64,000 nucleotides of DNA, from positions 62,001-126,000 of the forward strand of contig JANSYM010000007.1 in the NCBI GenBank assembly GCA_024742355.1, given 5' to 3'. This document shows positions 44,157 to 53,549 of the stretch, one piece after another. The stretch is from Hyphomonadaceae bacterium (GTDB taxonomy: Bacteria > Pseudomonadota > Alphaproteobacteria > Caulobacterales > Hyphomonadaceae). Each line of letters opens with the position of its first letter. Within the stretch, counting starts at the first letter, position 1. Both the position numbers and the translations under genes were made by a program. The notes under the pieces were generated by a model, which was not told where the DNA came from, did not search any database, and worked only from the letters and a program-made list of their open reading frames with translations.

Positions 44157-45144
44157 CTGGACACATGGCGGCGCGCTCGATTGCATGCAGGACGCGTTTC
44201 CTGACGCCCCGTCGCCCTGGATTGATCTGTCCACCGGGATCAATCCCTGGCCTTATCGCAGCGCTCCCAGCGATGAGGGGATTTATGACCGCCTCCCGAC
44301 CGACGCGGCCTATGGCGAATGCCAGGCAGCCCTGGCGGAGTCGATCCTGGCTCCGCGAACCAGTATTTGTCTCGCACCAGGCAGTGAACTCCTCATTCGC
44401 CTGCTGCCGCACCATCTGGCTTGCACGCGCGTGGCGATCCTCACGCCGACCTATGGCGACCATGCAGAGGTGTGGCGACGCGCCGGATGCGACGTCGTAG
44501 AGACGCCCGATCCGCTTTCCCTGGTAGGCGAGGTCGACGCGGTGATCATCTGCAACCCCAACAATCCGGATGGGCGCCTGTTCGATTGCGACGACCTGCG
44601 TGCCGCCCGATCACGCCTGGCGGCGCGCGGTGGATGGCTGATCGTGGACGAAGCTTTTGCCGACCTCCAGCCAGACTTGAGTATGGCGCCTGAAGGCGGT
44701 GCGGACGGGCTGATCGTGTTGCGGTCCTTCGGCAAGTTCTTTGGCCTGCCCGGGCTTCGCCTCGGTGCGATGATCGCGCGAGACGAAATCTCCGCGCGCT
44801 TGTCAGAACAATTGGGTGCCTGGCCAGTGTCGAGTGCCGCGCTGGAGACCGGCATCGGCGCCTATCGCGACCTCGACTGGCAAGCCCGCACGCGCCAGGC
44901 CTTGCAACAAGCGCGCCTGCTGCTCGACCAGGTCCTGATCTCGAACCAGATCGAGATTGAAGGCGGCACGGACCTGTTTCGCTTTGTGAATGTCGATGAT
45001 GCACAGGCGGTCTGGCATCACCTTGCCGAAGCAGGAATTTATGTTCGGCGGTTTGACGCTCTGCCGGGCAAGTTGCGGATCGGGCTGCCGGCGGATGAAA
45101 TCCAGCTCGCCCGGCTGAATGAAACACTTAGCCTTTTAGCGTAA
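44146..45144 (+). CDS. cobD: Threonine-phosphate decarboxylase-like aminotransferase (CobD of Salmonella / CobC of Pseudomonas)
   Basis: The 332-residue PLP enzyme of the class I/II aminotransferase fold has WIDLSTGINPWPY, APGSELLIRLLPH, ICNPNNPDGRLF, LIVDEAFADL and the PLP-Lys motif VLRSFGKFFGLPGLRLG. In the B12 pathway it decarboxylates L-threonine phosphate to the aminopropanol phosphate used by CbiB, its neighbour. The ATG at 44146 (MQRNWTHGGAL) fits the family start. It ends the riboswitch operon and its 3' end overlaps cobU on the other strand by 17 bases. Confidence 0.92.
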   Translation: MQRNWTHGGALDCMQDAFPDAPSPWIDLSTGINPWPYRSAPSDEGIYDRLPTDAAYGECQAALAESILAPRTSICLAPGSELLIRLLPHHLACTRVAILTPTYGDHAEVWRRAGCDVVETPDPLSLVGEVDAVIICNPNNPDGRLFDCDDLRAARSRLAARGGWLIVDEAFADLQPDLSMAPEGGADGLIVLRSFGKFFGLPGLRLGAMIARDEISARLSEQLGAWPVSSAALETGIGAYRDLDWQARTRQALQQARLLLDQVLISNQIEIEGGTDLFRFVNVDDAQAVWHHLAEAGIYVRRFDALPGKLRIGLPADEIQLARLNETLSLLA

Positions 45145-45640
45145 GGGGCAGGCCAGCCGCAATGAACTCCACGCGGTCGCAAACCTGCGCCATCGCCTGA
45201 TTGAGCCGCCCCTGCGCATCACGAAAGGCGCGCCCCAATTTGGTTTCGGGCACCAATCCCAGGCCGACCTCATTGGAGACCAGGATGATTGAGCCGGGCC
45301 GCCCGTTGAGCGCACGGCACAGACGTGCCGTCTCTCGTTCCATGTCGCGCCCGTGATGCATGAGGTTTGACAACCAGAGCGTCAGGCAATCCACGACGCA
45401 AACCACGTCGGGCGTCGCAGCCGCTTCAAGGGCCTCGACGAGATCGAGCGGCGCTTCCACCGTCTCCCAGCCTTCGCCGCGCTCCGCTTTGTGCCGCGCA
45501 ATCCGCGCGTCCATTTCGTCATCGAGCGCTTCTGCCGTCGCCAGGAAGACGCGGCGTTCGCTGACCTTCTCAGCAAGCGCCAGGGCGCGCCGGCTTTTGC
45601 CAGACCGCGCCCCGCCGAGAATCAACGTGTTGGTCATCAC
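45128..45640 (-). CDS. cobU: Adenosylcobinamide kinase / adenosylcobinamide-phosphate guanylyltransferase
   Basis: CobU (CobP) phosphorylates cobinamide and then attaches GMP, activating it for CobS. The 170-residue P-loop protein has TLILGGARSGKSRRALALAE at the N terminus, RIARHKAERGEGWETVEAPL (with the guanylylated His), VVDCLTLWLSNLMHHG and SNEVGLGLVPETKLGRAFRD. It is transcribed against the rest of the cobalamin genes, so it is not under the visible riboswitch and must have its own promoter in the short gap near 45650 or come from read-through of mmsA. Confidence 0.95.
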   Translation of the reverse strand: MMTNTLILGGARSGKSRRALALAEKVSERRVFLATAEALDDEMDARIARHKAERGEGWETVEAPLDLVEALEAAATPDVVCVVDCLTLWLSNLMHHGRDMERETARLCRALNGRPGSIILVSNEVGLGLVPETKLGRAFRDAQGRLNQAMAQVCDRVEFIAAGLPLTLKG

Positions 45641-45661
45641 CTGCTGCCGGGCACGCCCGCC

Positions 45662-47158
45662 CTACTGCATCGTCGGGATGATGAAAGCCTGGTCGCCAAT
45701 GTCGCCTTCCGGCCAGCGCGAGGTGACGGTCTTGATCTTGGTCCAGAAGCGGACGCCCTCGGGGCCATGCTGGTTGGTGTCGCCAAAGGCGGAGCGCTTC
45801 CAGCCACCGAACGTGTGATAGCTGACCGGCACCGGGATCGGCACATTCACGCCGACCATGCCGACATTTACTTGCGCCGCAAACTCACGCGCCGCGCGGC
45901 CATTCTGGGTGAAGATGGCGACGCCATTCCCGTATTGATGGTTGGAAGGAAGACGAGCCGCCTCTTCAAGGCTTTCAGCGCGCACGACTTGTAAGACAGG
46001 TCCAAAGATCTCTTCTTCATAGCTCTTCATACCAGGTTTCACATTGTCGAACAAAGACGGGCCGATGAAATAGCCATTCTCATGGCCTTGCAGCGTGTGG
46101 CCGCGACCGTCGAGCTTCAGGTCAGCGCCTTCATCGACGCCCATCTGGATATAGTCCTCGACTTTGGCCTTGTGGCCCGCAGAAACGACCGGCCCGTAAT
46201 GGGCTTCAGCATCGGTTGAGACACCGACTTTCAAACCGCGGGCGGCGTCCAGCATCCGCTCGACAAACTCGTCGCCGGTCTTCTGGCCGACCGTGACCGC
46301 AACCGGCAGCGCCATGCAGCGCTCGCCTGCCGAGCCGTAAGCCGCGCCGACAATGTCCTTCACCGCCTGCTCCATATTGCAGTCGGGCAGGATAATGCCG
46401 TGGTTCTTGGCCCCGCCCATGGCCTGGACGCGTTTGCCGTGCGCCGTGCCGGTTGAGTAGACATATTGGGCAATGTCCGATGAGCCGACAAAGCTCACGG
46501 CTTTGACGTCCGGATGGGTCAGGATCGCATCAACGCTTTCCTTGTCGCCATTGACCATGTTGAGGACGCCTTCCGGCGCGCCGGCCTCGAGGAAGAGTTC
46601 GACCAGGCGCAGCGGCACGCTCGGGTCTTTCTCGGATGGCTTGAGGATGAACGTGTTGCCGCAAGCAATCGCCACGGCAATCATCCAGCACGGGATCATC
46701 GCCGGAAAGTTGAACGGGGTAATGCCAGCGACCACGCCGAGCGGCTGGCGCATGGAATAGACATCGATGCCGGGCCCTGCGCCTTCGGTATATTCGCCCT
46801 TTTGCAGATGCGGGATGCCGCAGGCGAACTCGACCACATCAATGCCGCGCTGCACGTCGCCGCGACTGTCGGCAATCACCTTGCCGTGCTCTGAGGAAAG
46901 CAGCTCCGCCAGCTCATCCATATTGGCTTCGAGCAGGCGCTTGAATTCATACATGACGCGCGCCCGGCGCTGCGGATTGGTGTTGGCCCAGCCCGGAAGG
47001 GCCGCCTTGGCGTTCTCGACCGCGTCAGCCACTTCCTGCTTGGTCGCCAGCGCAACGCGGGCCTGAACCTCACCGGTGTTCGGATTGTAGATATCGCCAA
47101 ACCGGCCGGACGTACCCGCCACCTGCTTGCCGCCAATAAAATGGCTCACCTCGCGCAT
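45662..47158 (-). CDS. mmsA: CoA-acylating methylmalonate-semialdehyde dehydrogenase
   Basis: MmsA oxidises malonate or methylmalonate semialdehyde to acetyl- or propionyl-CoA in valine, inositol and beta-alanine breakdown. The 498-residue ALDH starts with HFIGGKQVAGTSGRFGDIYN and has GVVAGITPFNFPAMIPCWMI, SFVGSSDIAQYVY, GGAKNHGIILPDCN and the catalytic Cys in GSAGERCMALPVAV. The Arg/Asn signature GAKNH in place of the usual Glu loop is typical of MmsA. It is upstream of cobU on the same strand with a 21-bp gap. The rest of the pathway is not nearby. Confidence 0.95.
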   Translation of the reverse strand: MREVSHFIGGKQVAGTSGRFGDIYNPNTGEVQARVALATKQEVADAVENAKAALPGWANTNPQRRARVMYEFKRLLEANMDELAELLSSEHGKVIADSRGDVQRGIDVVEFACGIPHLQKGEYTEGAGPGIDVYSMRQPLGVVAGITPFNFPAMIPCWMIAVAIACGNTFILKPSEKDPSVPLRLVELFLEAGAPEGVLNMVNGDKESVDAILTHPDVKAVSFVGSSDIAQYVYSTGTAHGKRVQAMGGAKNHGIILPDCNMEQAVKDIVGAAYGSAGERCMALPVAVTVGQKTGDEFVERMLDAARGLKVGVSTDAEAHYGPVVSAGHKAKVEDYIQMGVDEGADLKLDGRGHTLQGHENGYFIGPSLFDNVKPGMKSYEEEIFGPVLQVVRAESLEEAARLPSNHQYGNGVAIFTQNGRAAREFAAQVNVGMVGVNVPIPVPVSYHTFGGWKRSAFGDTNQHGPEGVRFWTKIKTVTSRWPEGDIGDQAFIIPTMQ

Positions 47159-47258
47159 CGCGCTTCTCCTGTCATCAAGTCTGAGCGAAACTCTATAGCG
47201 CGCTTTCGCGCCGGGCCAACACCTCGCGCGGAGATTTGACCGGCACCGGATACGACAA

Positions 47259-47284
47259 AGGGCGACCCGGTCCCGGATCGCCCT
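47259..47284 (-). terminator. Probable terminator after the large TonB receptor gene
   Basis: A 7-bp stem (AGGGCGA / TCGCCCT) with a 12-base GC-rich loop lies 44 bases after the TonB receptor stop. On the minus strand it is followed by TTTGTC, a short T tract. Confidence 0.55.
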
Positions 47285-47327
47285 CCATCTTACGTCCCCC
47301 CGGCCCTCGCCGGGATGATTGGATCGA

Positions 47328-50258
47328 TTACCAACGCTTGGAGATGGTCACGCCATAAGTGCGTGGCTCCGTCAGGAACACGTTGGTGAAGAGACCAGAG
47401 CTGTCATCGGTCAGGTAAGCACCGGTGATGACTTCCTCATCGGTGATGTTCTTACCGAACAGTTCCAGCGACCAGTCATTCTCCGTGTTCACCAGCTCGA
47501 GCGACAGGTTCACATTGTCCCAGCTCTCCAGCAAGTCACGGTTGGTGTTGAACACGCGGCTGAACGCCTCGGCCTGGTAGTAATAGTCGCCGCGAAGGCG
47601 AATATCCCAGGAATTATCGAACGCGCCTTCCCAGGTGTACTCGGCACCGAAGTTGAAGGTCGTTTCTGGTGTACCCGGCAGGTTGTTGCCGTCCAGATTC
47701 TTCGCTTCACCATCAAACGGGGTCAGACCACCAATGGTTTGCATCTGACCGTTACCGTCAATGTAGGTAATGTCCGGCACACCGAAGGCGGCTTCTTGTC
47801 CAGCAAATGCGCCAGAGCAAAGGCCCAGCGTCGCACCTGGCCCTACGCCCGGAACCGTTCCGGCCTGAATGGCGCCAAGCACGGTTGCATAGCCTTGCGC
47901 CGAGACGACACAATTGGCTGCGCCAACGAACTGCTTGAGCACGACCAGATCGCTCCGGCCATTGGTGCGGTCAAGCGTATCAACGCCCCAGGTGTCGACG
48001 ATTTGAGCATCAAGGAAGCCGAGATTGGCGTTGATGACAAAGGTCGAAGCCGGGTTCCAGATCGTCTCAAGTTCGAGGCCCTGGATCTCAGCATCCACGT
48101 TGAAGTTCGCAGATGTCCGATTGACGATCGCAGAAATCTGGTAGCCGTCATAATTGTAGAAGAATGCGGTACCGTTGAGCTGCATCGCGCCACCGGCGAG
48201 CGTGTTCTTCGTCCCGATCTCGTAAGAGTCGACGAACTCAGGATCAAAGGCTTCTGCGAACAGATTCACGCCAGCTGGCTGCGGTGGGTTGATACCGCCG
48301 CCCTTATAGCCTCGAGAATAGAAGGCATAGAACAAGCTGTCCTCAGACCAGCCCAGGTCTGGTGCCCAGTCGACGCCGATACGGCCGGTCGTTTCCTGGA
48401 AGGACGCACTCGCGATACCCGTACCAGCCAGTGGATCAGCAATCGCTGAAGCCGGCTGAGACAGGAAGGTCGGAATGCGACGCACTTCTTTTTCATCATC
48501 GGTGTAACGCAGACCAACGGTGACGGTCAGATCGTCATTGACATCGAGATAGCCTTCACCAAACAGCGCGAAGCTGTCGAGCTTATATGGCGTGATCGAG
48601 CGGAAATACTGGCGCGATACACCATCCAGGTTTTCGATTGGGGTCGAACCGACATTGGCGAAATCCTCGATCGGGAAGACTACCGGACCACCGACGCCTG
48701 TCGATGCTGCGTTAAACAGTTGGTTGAAAGCCGTCGAGGTGTTGAAGAACACATAATAGCTTTCCTGCAGCGCAGGTCCCTGATTGGTTTCGCCATCGAC
48801 CTTGATCGCACCAAGGTTGAAGTTGAACGGACCATCAAAGTCTGACTGGAGACGCAATTCGTGCGTCGTCGCTTCTGTTTCGGACCCCGAAATATCGGCC
48901 GCACCGTACAGGTTGCTCGCACCGAGTTGCGGATCGCTCACGACACCACCCGGGAACAGCAGCGGATAAAGCGCCGTCACCGCCGCACCACCGATTGGGT
49001 GGAACGCTGCGAATGGTCCCGGCGTTGTGTTGAACGGAACCTCAGAGGACTGTTCGTTATAGTCTTCCTGCGAAATGTTCGTCCGCTCATTGTAGCTGCC
49101 GAGATAGGTCACGGTCAGAGCATCGGTCAGATCAAACTCACCTTTCCAGGTCAGCAAGGTCTGTTCAGTCTCAAATGTCGGATCGAACAAGGCCTCAATC
49201 ACGCGAAGATCAGACGGAATGCCGTCCAGATTCGCATTGAGATTGATTGCGTTGCCCGTTGTTGGATCAACACCCCCGATCAAACCAGCGAGATAACCGT
49301 ATTGTGCCCCCAATGTGGAGGCATTGTTCAGGCCTTCCAGCGAGGCCGGTGCGCCGAGATAGTTATCGACACAACCTTGGCTGGTGATCAGCTGATCCAC
49401 CGCTGAAATGGCAATGCCATTAAAGCTGGTTTTGGTTGGATCCTGATCACAAAGCTGCTTACCCGAACGGAGACGTGAGTCATCTTCGTTGAAGTGTTCG
49501 GCGATAAGCAGACCGCGGAAACGATCGGTTGGCTCAAACGCAAACGATGCCCGCAGCGCATAGAGGTCGCGGCTGTCTACATCATTGCCTGTTGTCAGGT
49601 TGGTCACATAGCCATCGCGCGACAGATACGATCCAGCCAGGCGAAGCGCGGCCTTCTCGCCCATCGGCAAGTTCAGCATGCCTTTGGCTTTCACCGTATT
49701 GTGGTTGCCATAGGTGAGCTGGGCATCGGCCTGGAATTCTTCAAGCACAGGCTTGGCCGTGATCACATTGACCACACCGCCGGTCGCGTTCCGGCCGTAC
49801 AGTGTTCCTTGTGGACCGCGCAGTGATTCGACGCGCTCGACATCATAGAACTCAGCTTCGAAGAAACTGTTGGTGAACAAAGGCACGTCATTCATGTGAA
49901 TACCGACACCGGCATCCGCACTGGTCGTTACCGCATCGACGCCGATACCGCGAATCCGGAAGTTGAACCCGCCAAAGTTGCCTTTGGTAAAGTTCACGTT
50001 CGGAATGGCTTTGACCAGGTCAGGACCGCCCGCAAGTTGCATGGCATCCAGGGCTTCCTCGTCAAAGGCCGACACCGCGATCGGAACATCCTGAATCGAT
50101 TCTTCGGTTTTCTGCGTGGTTACGACCACCGTACCGAGCGTGCGCGCATCCTCATCCTGATCCTGATCTTGCGCAATCGCTGCAGGTGCAGCAAGCGACA
50201 AGGCCAGTGCGGACGCACCTGCGAGCAAGACGTAATTCGAACGTCGTGAGACTTTCAT
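47328..50258 (-). CDS. TonB-dependent receptor, substrate unknown
   Basis: The 976-residue outer-membrane protein has a signal peptide (residues 1-29, ending AAPAAIA), a DQDQDED acidic spacer, a TonB-box-like VVVTTQKTEES and a plug domain with SIQDVPIAVSAFDEE, FRIRGIG, ESLRGPQGTLYGRNATGGVV. The barrel follows to the C-terminal YGVTISKRW, which ends in Trp. This group (oar/fyuA-like proteins) is common in Sphingomonadales and Hyphomonadaceae and often takes up siderophores or plant and algal compounds. The neighbours do not tell the substrate. The 260 bp upstream, up to tRNA-Thr, hold only its promoter as far as I can see. Confidence 0.93.
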   Translation of the reverse strand: MKVSRRSNYVLLAGASALALSLAAPAAIAQDQDQDEDARTLGTVVVTTQKTEESIQDVPIAVSAFDEEALDAMQLAGGPDLVKAIPNVNFTKGNFGGFNFRIRGIGVDAVTTSADAGVGIHMNDVPLFTNSFFEAEFYDVERVESLRGPQGTLYGRNATGGVVNVITAKPVLEEFQADAQLTYGNHNTVKAKGMLNLPMGEKAALRLAGSYLSRDGYVTNLTTGNDVDSRDLYALRASFAFEPTDRFRGLLIAEHFNEDDSRLRSGKQLCDQDPTKTSFNGIAISAVDQLITSQGCVDNYLGAPASLEGLNNASTLGAQYGYLAGLIGGVDPTTGNAINLNANLDGIPSDLRVIEALFDPTFETEQTLLTWKGEFDLTDALTVTYLGSYNERTNISQEDYNEQSSEVPFNTTPGPFAAFHPIGGAAVTALYPLLFPGGVVSDPQLGASNLYGAADISGSETEATTHELRLQSDFDGPFNFNLGAIKVDGETNQGPALQESYYVFFNTSTAFNQLFNAASTGVGGPVVFPIEDFANVGSTPIENLDGVSRQYFRSITPYKLDSFALFGEGYLDVNDDLTVTVGLRYTDDEKEVRRIPTFLSQPASAIADPLAGTGIASASFQETTGRIGVDWAPDLGWSEDSLFYAFYSRGYKGGGINPPQPAGVNLFAEAFDPEFVDSYEIGTKNTLAGGAMQLNGTAFFYNYDGYQISAIVNRTSANFNVDAEIQGLELETIWNPASTFVINANLGFLDAQIVDTWGVDTLDRTNGRSDLVVLKQFVGAANCVVSAQGYATVLGAIQAGTVPGVGPGATLGLCSGAFAGQEAAFGVPDITYIDGNGQMQTIGGLTPFDGEAKNLDGNNLPGTPETTFNFGAEYTWEGAFDNSWDIRLRGDYYYQAEAFSRVFNTNRDLLESWDNVNLSLELVNTENDWSLELFGKNITDEEVITGAYLTDDSSGLFTNVFLTEPRTYGVTISKRW

Positions 50259-50518
50259 AGATTAACTCCTCCCATGGAGCCCGATTTTTGGGCACCACTA
50301 ATGATATGTTTCCTGCGGATTTACGTTCTTTGCGCAAACCTCAAATCGATGACACGACGGGGAGCGCCCCCTTGTCAATCATTTACGCGGCGTCCGGTTG
50401 CAAACTTCTGGACGGTGTGTGGCAAACTCCACAGCGTCGTCTCGCGGCCAAAATGGCCCGGCCGCGGCGACAATACCCCGATAATACGGGCGTCGATCAG
50501 TCATTTTTCGGGTGAAAA

Positions 50519-50594
50519 TGGTGCCCCCACACGGACTCGAACCGCGGACCTACTGATTACAAATCAGTTGCTCTACCAGCTGAGCTATAGGGGC
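50519..50594 (-). tRNA. tRNA-Thr (TGT)
   Basis: On the minus strand the acceptor GCCCCTA pairs with TGGGGGC (one G-U), the D-arm is GCTCAGCTGGTAGAGC, the anticodon loop TTTGTAA has TGT, the T-arm is GCGGTTCGAGTCCGTGT, and CCA is encoded (complement of 50519-50521). Length is 76 bases. Confidence 0.97.
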
Positions 50595-50737
50595 ACTGGC
50601 GGCTCCTTTATCTTGCGCCTCGGCAAAGCGCAAGGCGTCATCACAAGATCATGCAGTTGCCACAATTGATCCCCGATCCGGCATGTTTTCGCCTTCTGGC
50701 CTGCGTTTCCTGAGACCAAGCAAGACGGGAGCTGAAA

Positions 50738-51190
50738 ATGTTCAAGACACTGACCTGTACCGCCACCCTCATCGCCGCAGCGGGCATCGCGCAAAGCCAG
50801 CCATTGCCGGCGCCGCCGACCGCCGCCTACACGCCGCCAGCGGCCGCGTCCTGCGCCAGTGAAACCCTGCAAGTCTATTTCCCGGCCGGCACCAGCGCCC
50901 TGACGCCTGCCTCGCGCGCCGCGCTTGAAGCGGCCCAGGCGCGCCTGGATGGCTGCATTGTCGGACAAGTCTCCCTGAATGCTTCTGCTGCTGACGCGCG
51001 GTCCGAGGCAGAAGCCGACTCTCTCACCGCCGCGCGTATTCAGACGGTCACCGCCGCTCTGTCGACCTATGAGCTTGATGGCATGCGTGTCTCAGCCGGC
51101 GACATGACCGACGCGGCCGCGACTCTCTGGACACCCATGGATCGCAAGGTCGAGATTCGTCTCGCCGCCTGGGCCCCTGAGATCAGCTAG
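50738..51190 (+). CDS. Small periplasmic protein with a possible truncated OmpA-like domain
   Basis: The 150-residue protein has a signal peptide (MFKTLTCTATLIAAAGIAQS), a Pro/Ala stretch and then a segment LQVYFPAGTSALTPASRAAL resembling the start of the OmpA C-terminal fold (YFxxGSxxLTxxxxxxL). The later SLTAARIQTVTAALSTYELD and MDRKVEIRLA match the second half of that fold in order. The peptidoglycan-binding Asp and Arg positions are not all clear. It may be a cell-wall-associated protein. The gene stands alone with a good terminator after it. Confidence 0.55.
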   Translation: MFKTLTCTATLIAAAGIAQSQPLPAPPTAAYTPPAAASCASETLQVYFPAGTSALTPASRAALEAAQARLDGCIVGQVSLNASAADARSEAEADSLTAARIQTVTAALSTYELDGMRVSAGDMTDAAATLWTPMDRKVEIRLAAWAPEIS

Positions 51191-51243
51191 AGTTCAACAA
51201 GTCCCTCCCAGAAGCTCTGACCTCCTCATGCAGGGCTCACTTA

Positions 51244-51283
51244 AAACCCCCGAAGGCGATTAGCCTCCGGGGGTTTCTTTTTT
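51244..51283. terminator. Bidirectional terminator between the OmpA-like and DUF1761 genes
   Basis: A 14-bp stem with one mismatch (arms 51244-51257 and 51263-51276) and a 5-base loop is followed by C and T6-7 on the plus strand. On the minus strand it is followed by TTTTAA. It lies between two convergent genes and can serve both. Confidence 0.9.
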
Positions 51284-51302
51284 AGCGCATCGAAACCGCC
51301 AT

Positions 51303-51713
51303 CTAGTCGAAGAAGGACAAGACGGCACAGGCAGCGACGAAGGTGGCGACTGTGTAGCCACTGTCAATCAACAGCAATTCCCAGGAATGGGTTGGCGAAT
51401 AGACATAGCCATACATCATCAATGGCACGCCGATCAGAAGCGCCATCCACAATCCGAACAGCGCCGCTGTATCGAGCTTGGTGATGCTCTTCTGTTTCAT
51501 GTGCCAGCCGAGACCGAAGGTCAGAAGCAGCGAAATCACGAAGCCCGCAGGCATCCATAACGGGCTTTGGCCTTCGAACATTTCTTCGGTGAATCCGCTT
51601 GCGCTCATCCACGCATCCGAAAACAGTACGCCATACCAGATGAAGCCGAGGACCCACATAGCGAGCGCCCCGAGCACCAAGCCGAGAATGTTTACTCCTG
51701 CAATTTTTGGCAT
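51303..51713 (-). CDS. DUF1761 family membrane protein
   Basis: The 136-residue protein has four predicted transmembrane helices (residues about 8-28, 53-72, 83-103, 115-134) and the family signature VLGFIWYGVLFSDAWM near residue 20. DUF1761 proteins are widespread, small and of unknown function. I used the ATG at 51711-51713 because AGGAGGGAACA precedes it; a frame to 52055 reaches into metG on the other strand and is rejected. It is divergent from metG. Confidence 0.88.
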   Translation of the reverse strand: MPKIAGVNILGLVLGALAMWVLGFIWYGVLFSDAWMSASGFTEEMFEGQSPLWMPAGFVISLLLTFGLGWHMKQKSITKLDTAALFGLWMALLIGVPLMMYGYVYSPTHSWELLLIDSGYTVATFVAACAVLSFFD

Positions 51714-51824
51714 TGTTCCCTCCTTAAGGATGTTCCAATTATCCCATCGCGCGATTAGGAATGCACAGCTTCTGCGGCCGAATCCGCCTAACGCAGCGTA
51801 AACCTTTGTACGGGAACATGAATC

Positions 51825-53546
51825 TTGAGTAAACGCCGGATCCTGATCACCTCTGCCCTGCCCTATATTAATGGCATCAAGCATTTGGGGAATTTGGCGG
51901 GCTCGATGCTGCCCGCTGACGTCTATGCGCGCTTCCAGCGACTGCAGGGCCATGATGTCCTGTATATCTGCGCCACGGACGAACACGGAACGCCAGCCGA
52001 ACTCGCCGCCCAGGCCGCTGAGATGAGCGTCCGGGCCTATTGCGATGAGCAACATGACATTCAGCGCGCCGCTGGCGAGGGCTTTTCACTGTCCTATGAC
52101 TGGTTCGGGCGCTCCTCCAGCGACGAGAACAAGGCGCTGACCCAGCATTTCGCGCGTGTCCTGGAAGAAAAAGGCCTGATCGAAGAGCGCGTTTCGCAGC
52201 AAGTCTATAGCGTCGATGATGGCCGCTTCCTGCCAGACCGTTATGTCGAGGGCACCTGCCCACATTGCGATTACGAGAAAGCCCGCGGCGACCAATGTGA
52301 CAATTGCGGGCGCCTGCTCGACCCGGTCGATCTGAAGAACCCGTATTCTGCAGTCTCAGGTGGCACCAATATCGAAATCCGTGACACCGCCCACCTGTTC
52401 CTGCTGCAGTCGAAAATGCAGGACACGATCCGCGAATGGGTCGAGGCGTCGAAAGACTGGCCGCAGCTGGCGCGTTCGATCGCGCTGAAATGGCTGGATG
52501 AGGGCCTTCGGGACCGGGCCATTACCCGCGACTTGAAATGGGGCGTTCCGGTGCTCGGCGCAGACGGCAATCCGCGCCCAGGCTTCGAGGACAAGGTCTT
52601 CTATGTCTGGTTCGATGCACCGGTCGAATATATTGCCGCGACCGAAGAATGGGCGACAGCGACCGGCGGCGACTGGGAAAGCTGGTGGCGCACCGATAAA
52701 GGCGCAGGCGACGTCGAATATGTTGAGTTCATGGGCAAGGACAATGTCGCCTTCCACACGGTCTCTTTCCCGGTCACGATATTCGGCTCCGGCGAGCCCT
52801 GGAAAACGGTCGACAAGCTGAAAGCCTTCAACTGGGTCACCTGGTATGGTGGCAAATTCTCGACCAGCCAGAAACGCGGCGTGTTCATGGACCAGGCGCT
52901 CGATCTGCTGCCCGCCGACTATTGGCGCTGGTATCTGATGGCCAATGCGCCGGAAGGTTCCGACGCCGCCTTCACCTGGGAAGGCTTCCAGGCGGCGATC
53001 AATTCCGACCTCGCCAATGTGCTCGGCAATTTCGTCAACCGGATCACCAAATATACGGTCAGCAAGTTTGATGGCGCCTTGCCCGCCGCTGGCACACCCG
53101 GCGAGGATGAAGCCTGGATGGAAGGTGAGCTGAAAGCGAGCCTGACCCGCATCGCGGACCATTATGAAGCCATGGAGTTTCGCAAGGCCGCCGCGGAAAC
53201 CCGCGCGCTATGGGCGGCCGGGAATGAATATCTCACCCGCGCCGAGCCCTGGGTGAAATACAAGACTGATGTCGACGCTGCAGCAGTTGGCGTGCGCACC
53301 GGACTCAATCTCGTGGTCCTCTTCGCCATCGTCGCGCAACCGCTGATCCCGAACACGGCCAAGTCCATACTGGATACAATCGGCGTCCCGGACGGGAATC
53401 GCAAATGGCCGTCACCGGATGATAAAGGCCTGCTCGATGCGCTGCCACACGGTATGCCGATCCAGGCGCCGCCGGTCCTGTTCCAGAAGATCGAAGACGC
53501 CATGGTCGCCGAGTGGACCGAGCGTTTTGGCGGCGAAGAAAGCTGA
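51825..53546 (+). CDS. metG: Methionyl-tRNA synthetase
   Basis: MetG charges tRNA-Met and initiator tRNA. The 573-residue protein has the HIGH-like [13 protein letters not shown] at residue 11, [14 protein letters not shown], a zinc-knuckle insert with two CxxC pairs ([20 protein letters not shown], about residues 144-163), the KMSKS loop as [11 protein letters not shown] near residue 345 and an anticodon-binding domain. The C-terminal EMAP/tRNA-binding domain of longer forms is absent. The start is a TTG at 51825. An ATG at 51819 is out of frame and stops after four codons. The next gene follows after 3 bases. Confidence 0.95.
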   Translation: MSKRRILITSALPYINGIKHLGNLAGSMLPADVYARFQRLQGHDVLYICATDEHGTPAELAAQAAEMSVRAYCDEQHDIQRAAGEGFSLSYDWFGRSSSDENKALTQHFARVLEEKGLIEERVSQQVYSVDDGRFLPDRYVEGTCPHCDYEKARGDQCDNCGRLLDPVDLKNPYSAVSGGTNIEIRDTAHLFLLQSKMQDTIREWVEASKDWPQLARSIALKWLDEGLRDRAITRDLKWGVPVLGADGNPRPGFEDKVFYVWFDAPVEYIAATEEWATATGGDWESWWRTDKGAGDVEYVEFMGKDNVAFHTVSFPVTIFGSGEPWKTVDKLKAFNWVTWYGGKFSTSQKRGVFMDQALDLLPADYWRWYLMANAPEGSDAAFTWEGFQAAINSDLANVLGNFVNRITKYTVSKFDGALPAAGTPGEDEAWMEGELKASLTRIADHYEAMEFRKAAAETRALWAAGNEYLTRAEPWVKYKTDVDAAAVGVRTGLNLVVLFAIVAQPLIPNTAKSILDTIGVPDGNRKWPSPDDKGLLDALPHGMPIQAPPVLFQKIEDAMVAEWTERFGGEES

Positions 53547-53549
53547 ACC

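Noticed and set aside
47319-48449. 376-residue open frame on the plus strand inside the TonB receptor gene
   Set aside because: Antisense to a conserved barrel region; no motif or ribosome binding site.
50612-50634. Inverted repeat CTTGCGC / GCGCAAG between tRNA-Thr and the OmpA-like gene
   Set aside because: It has no T run on either strand and no clear link to a gene start; it may be part of the tRNA promoter region or chance.
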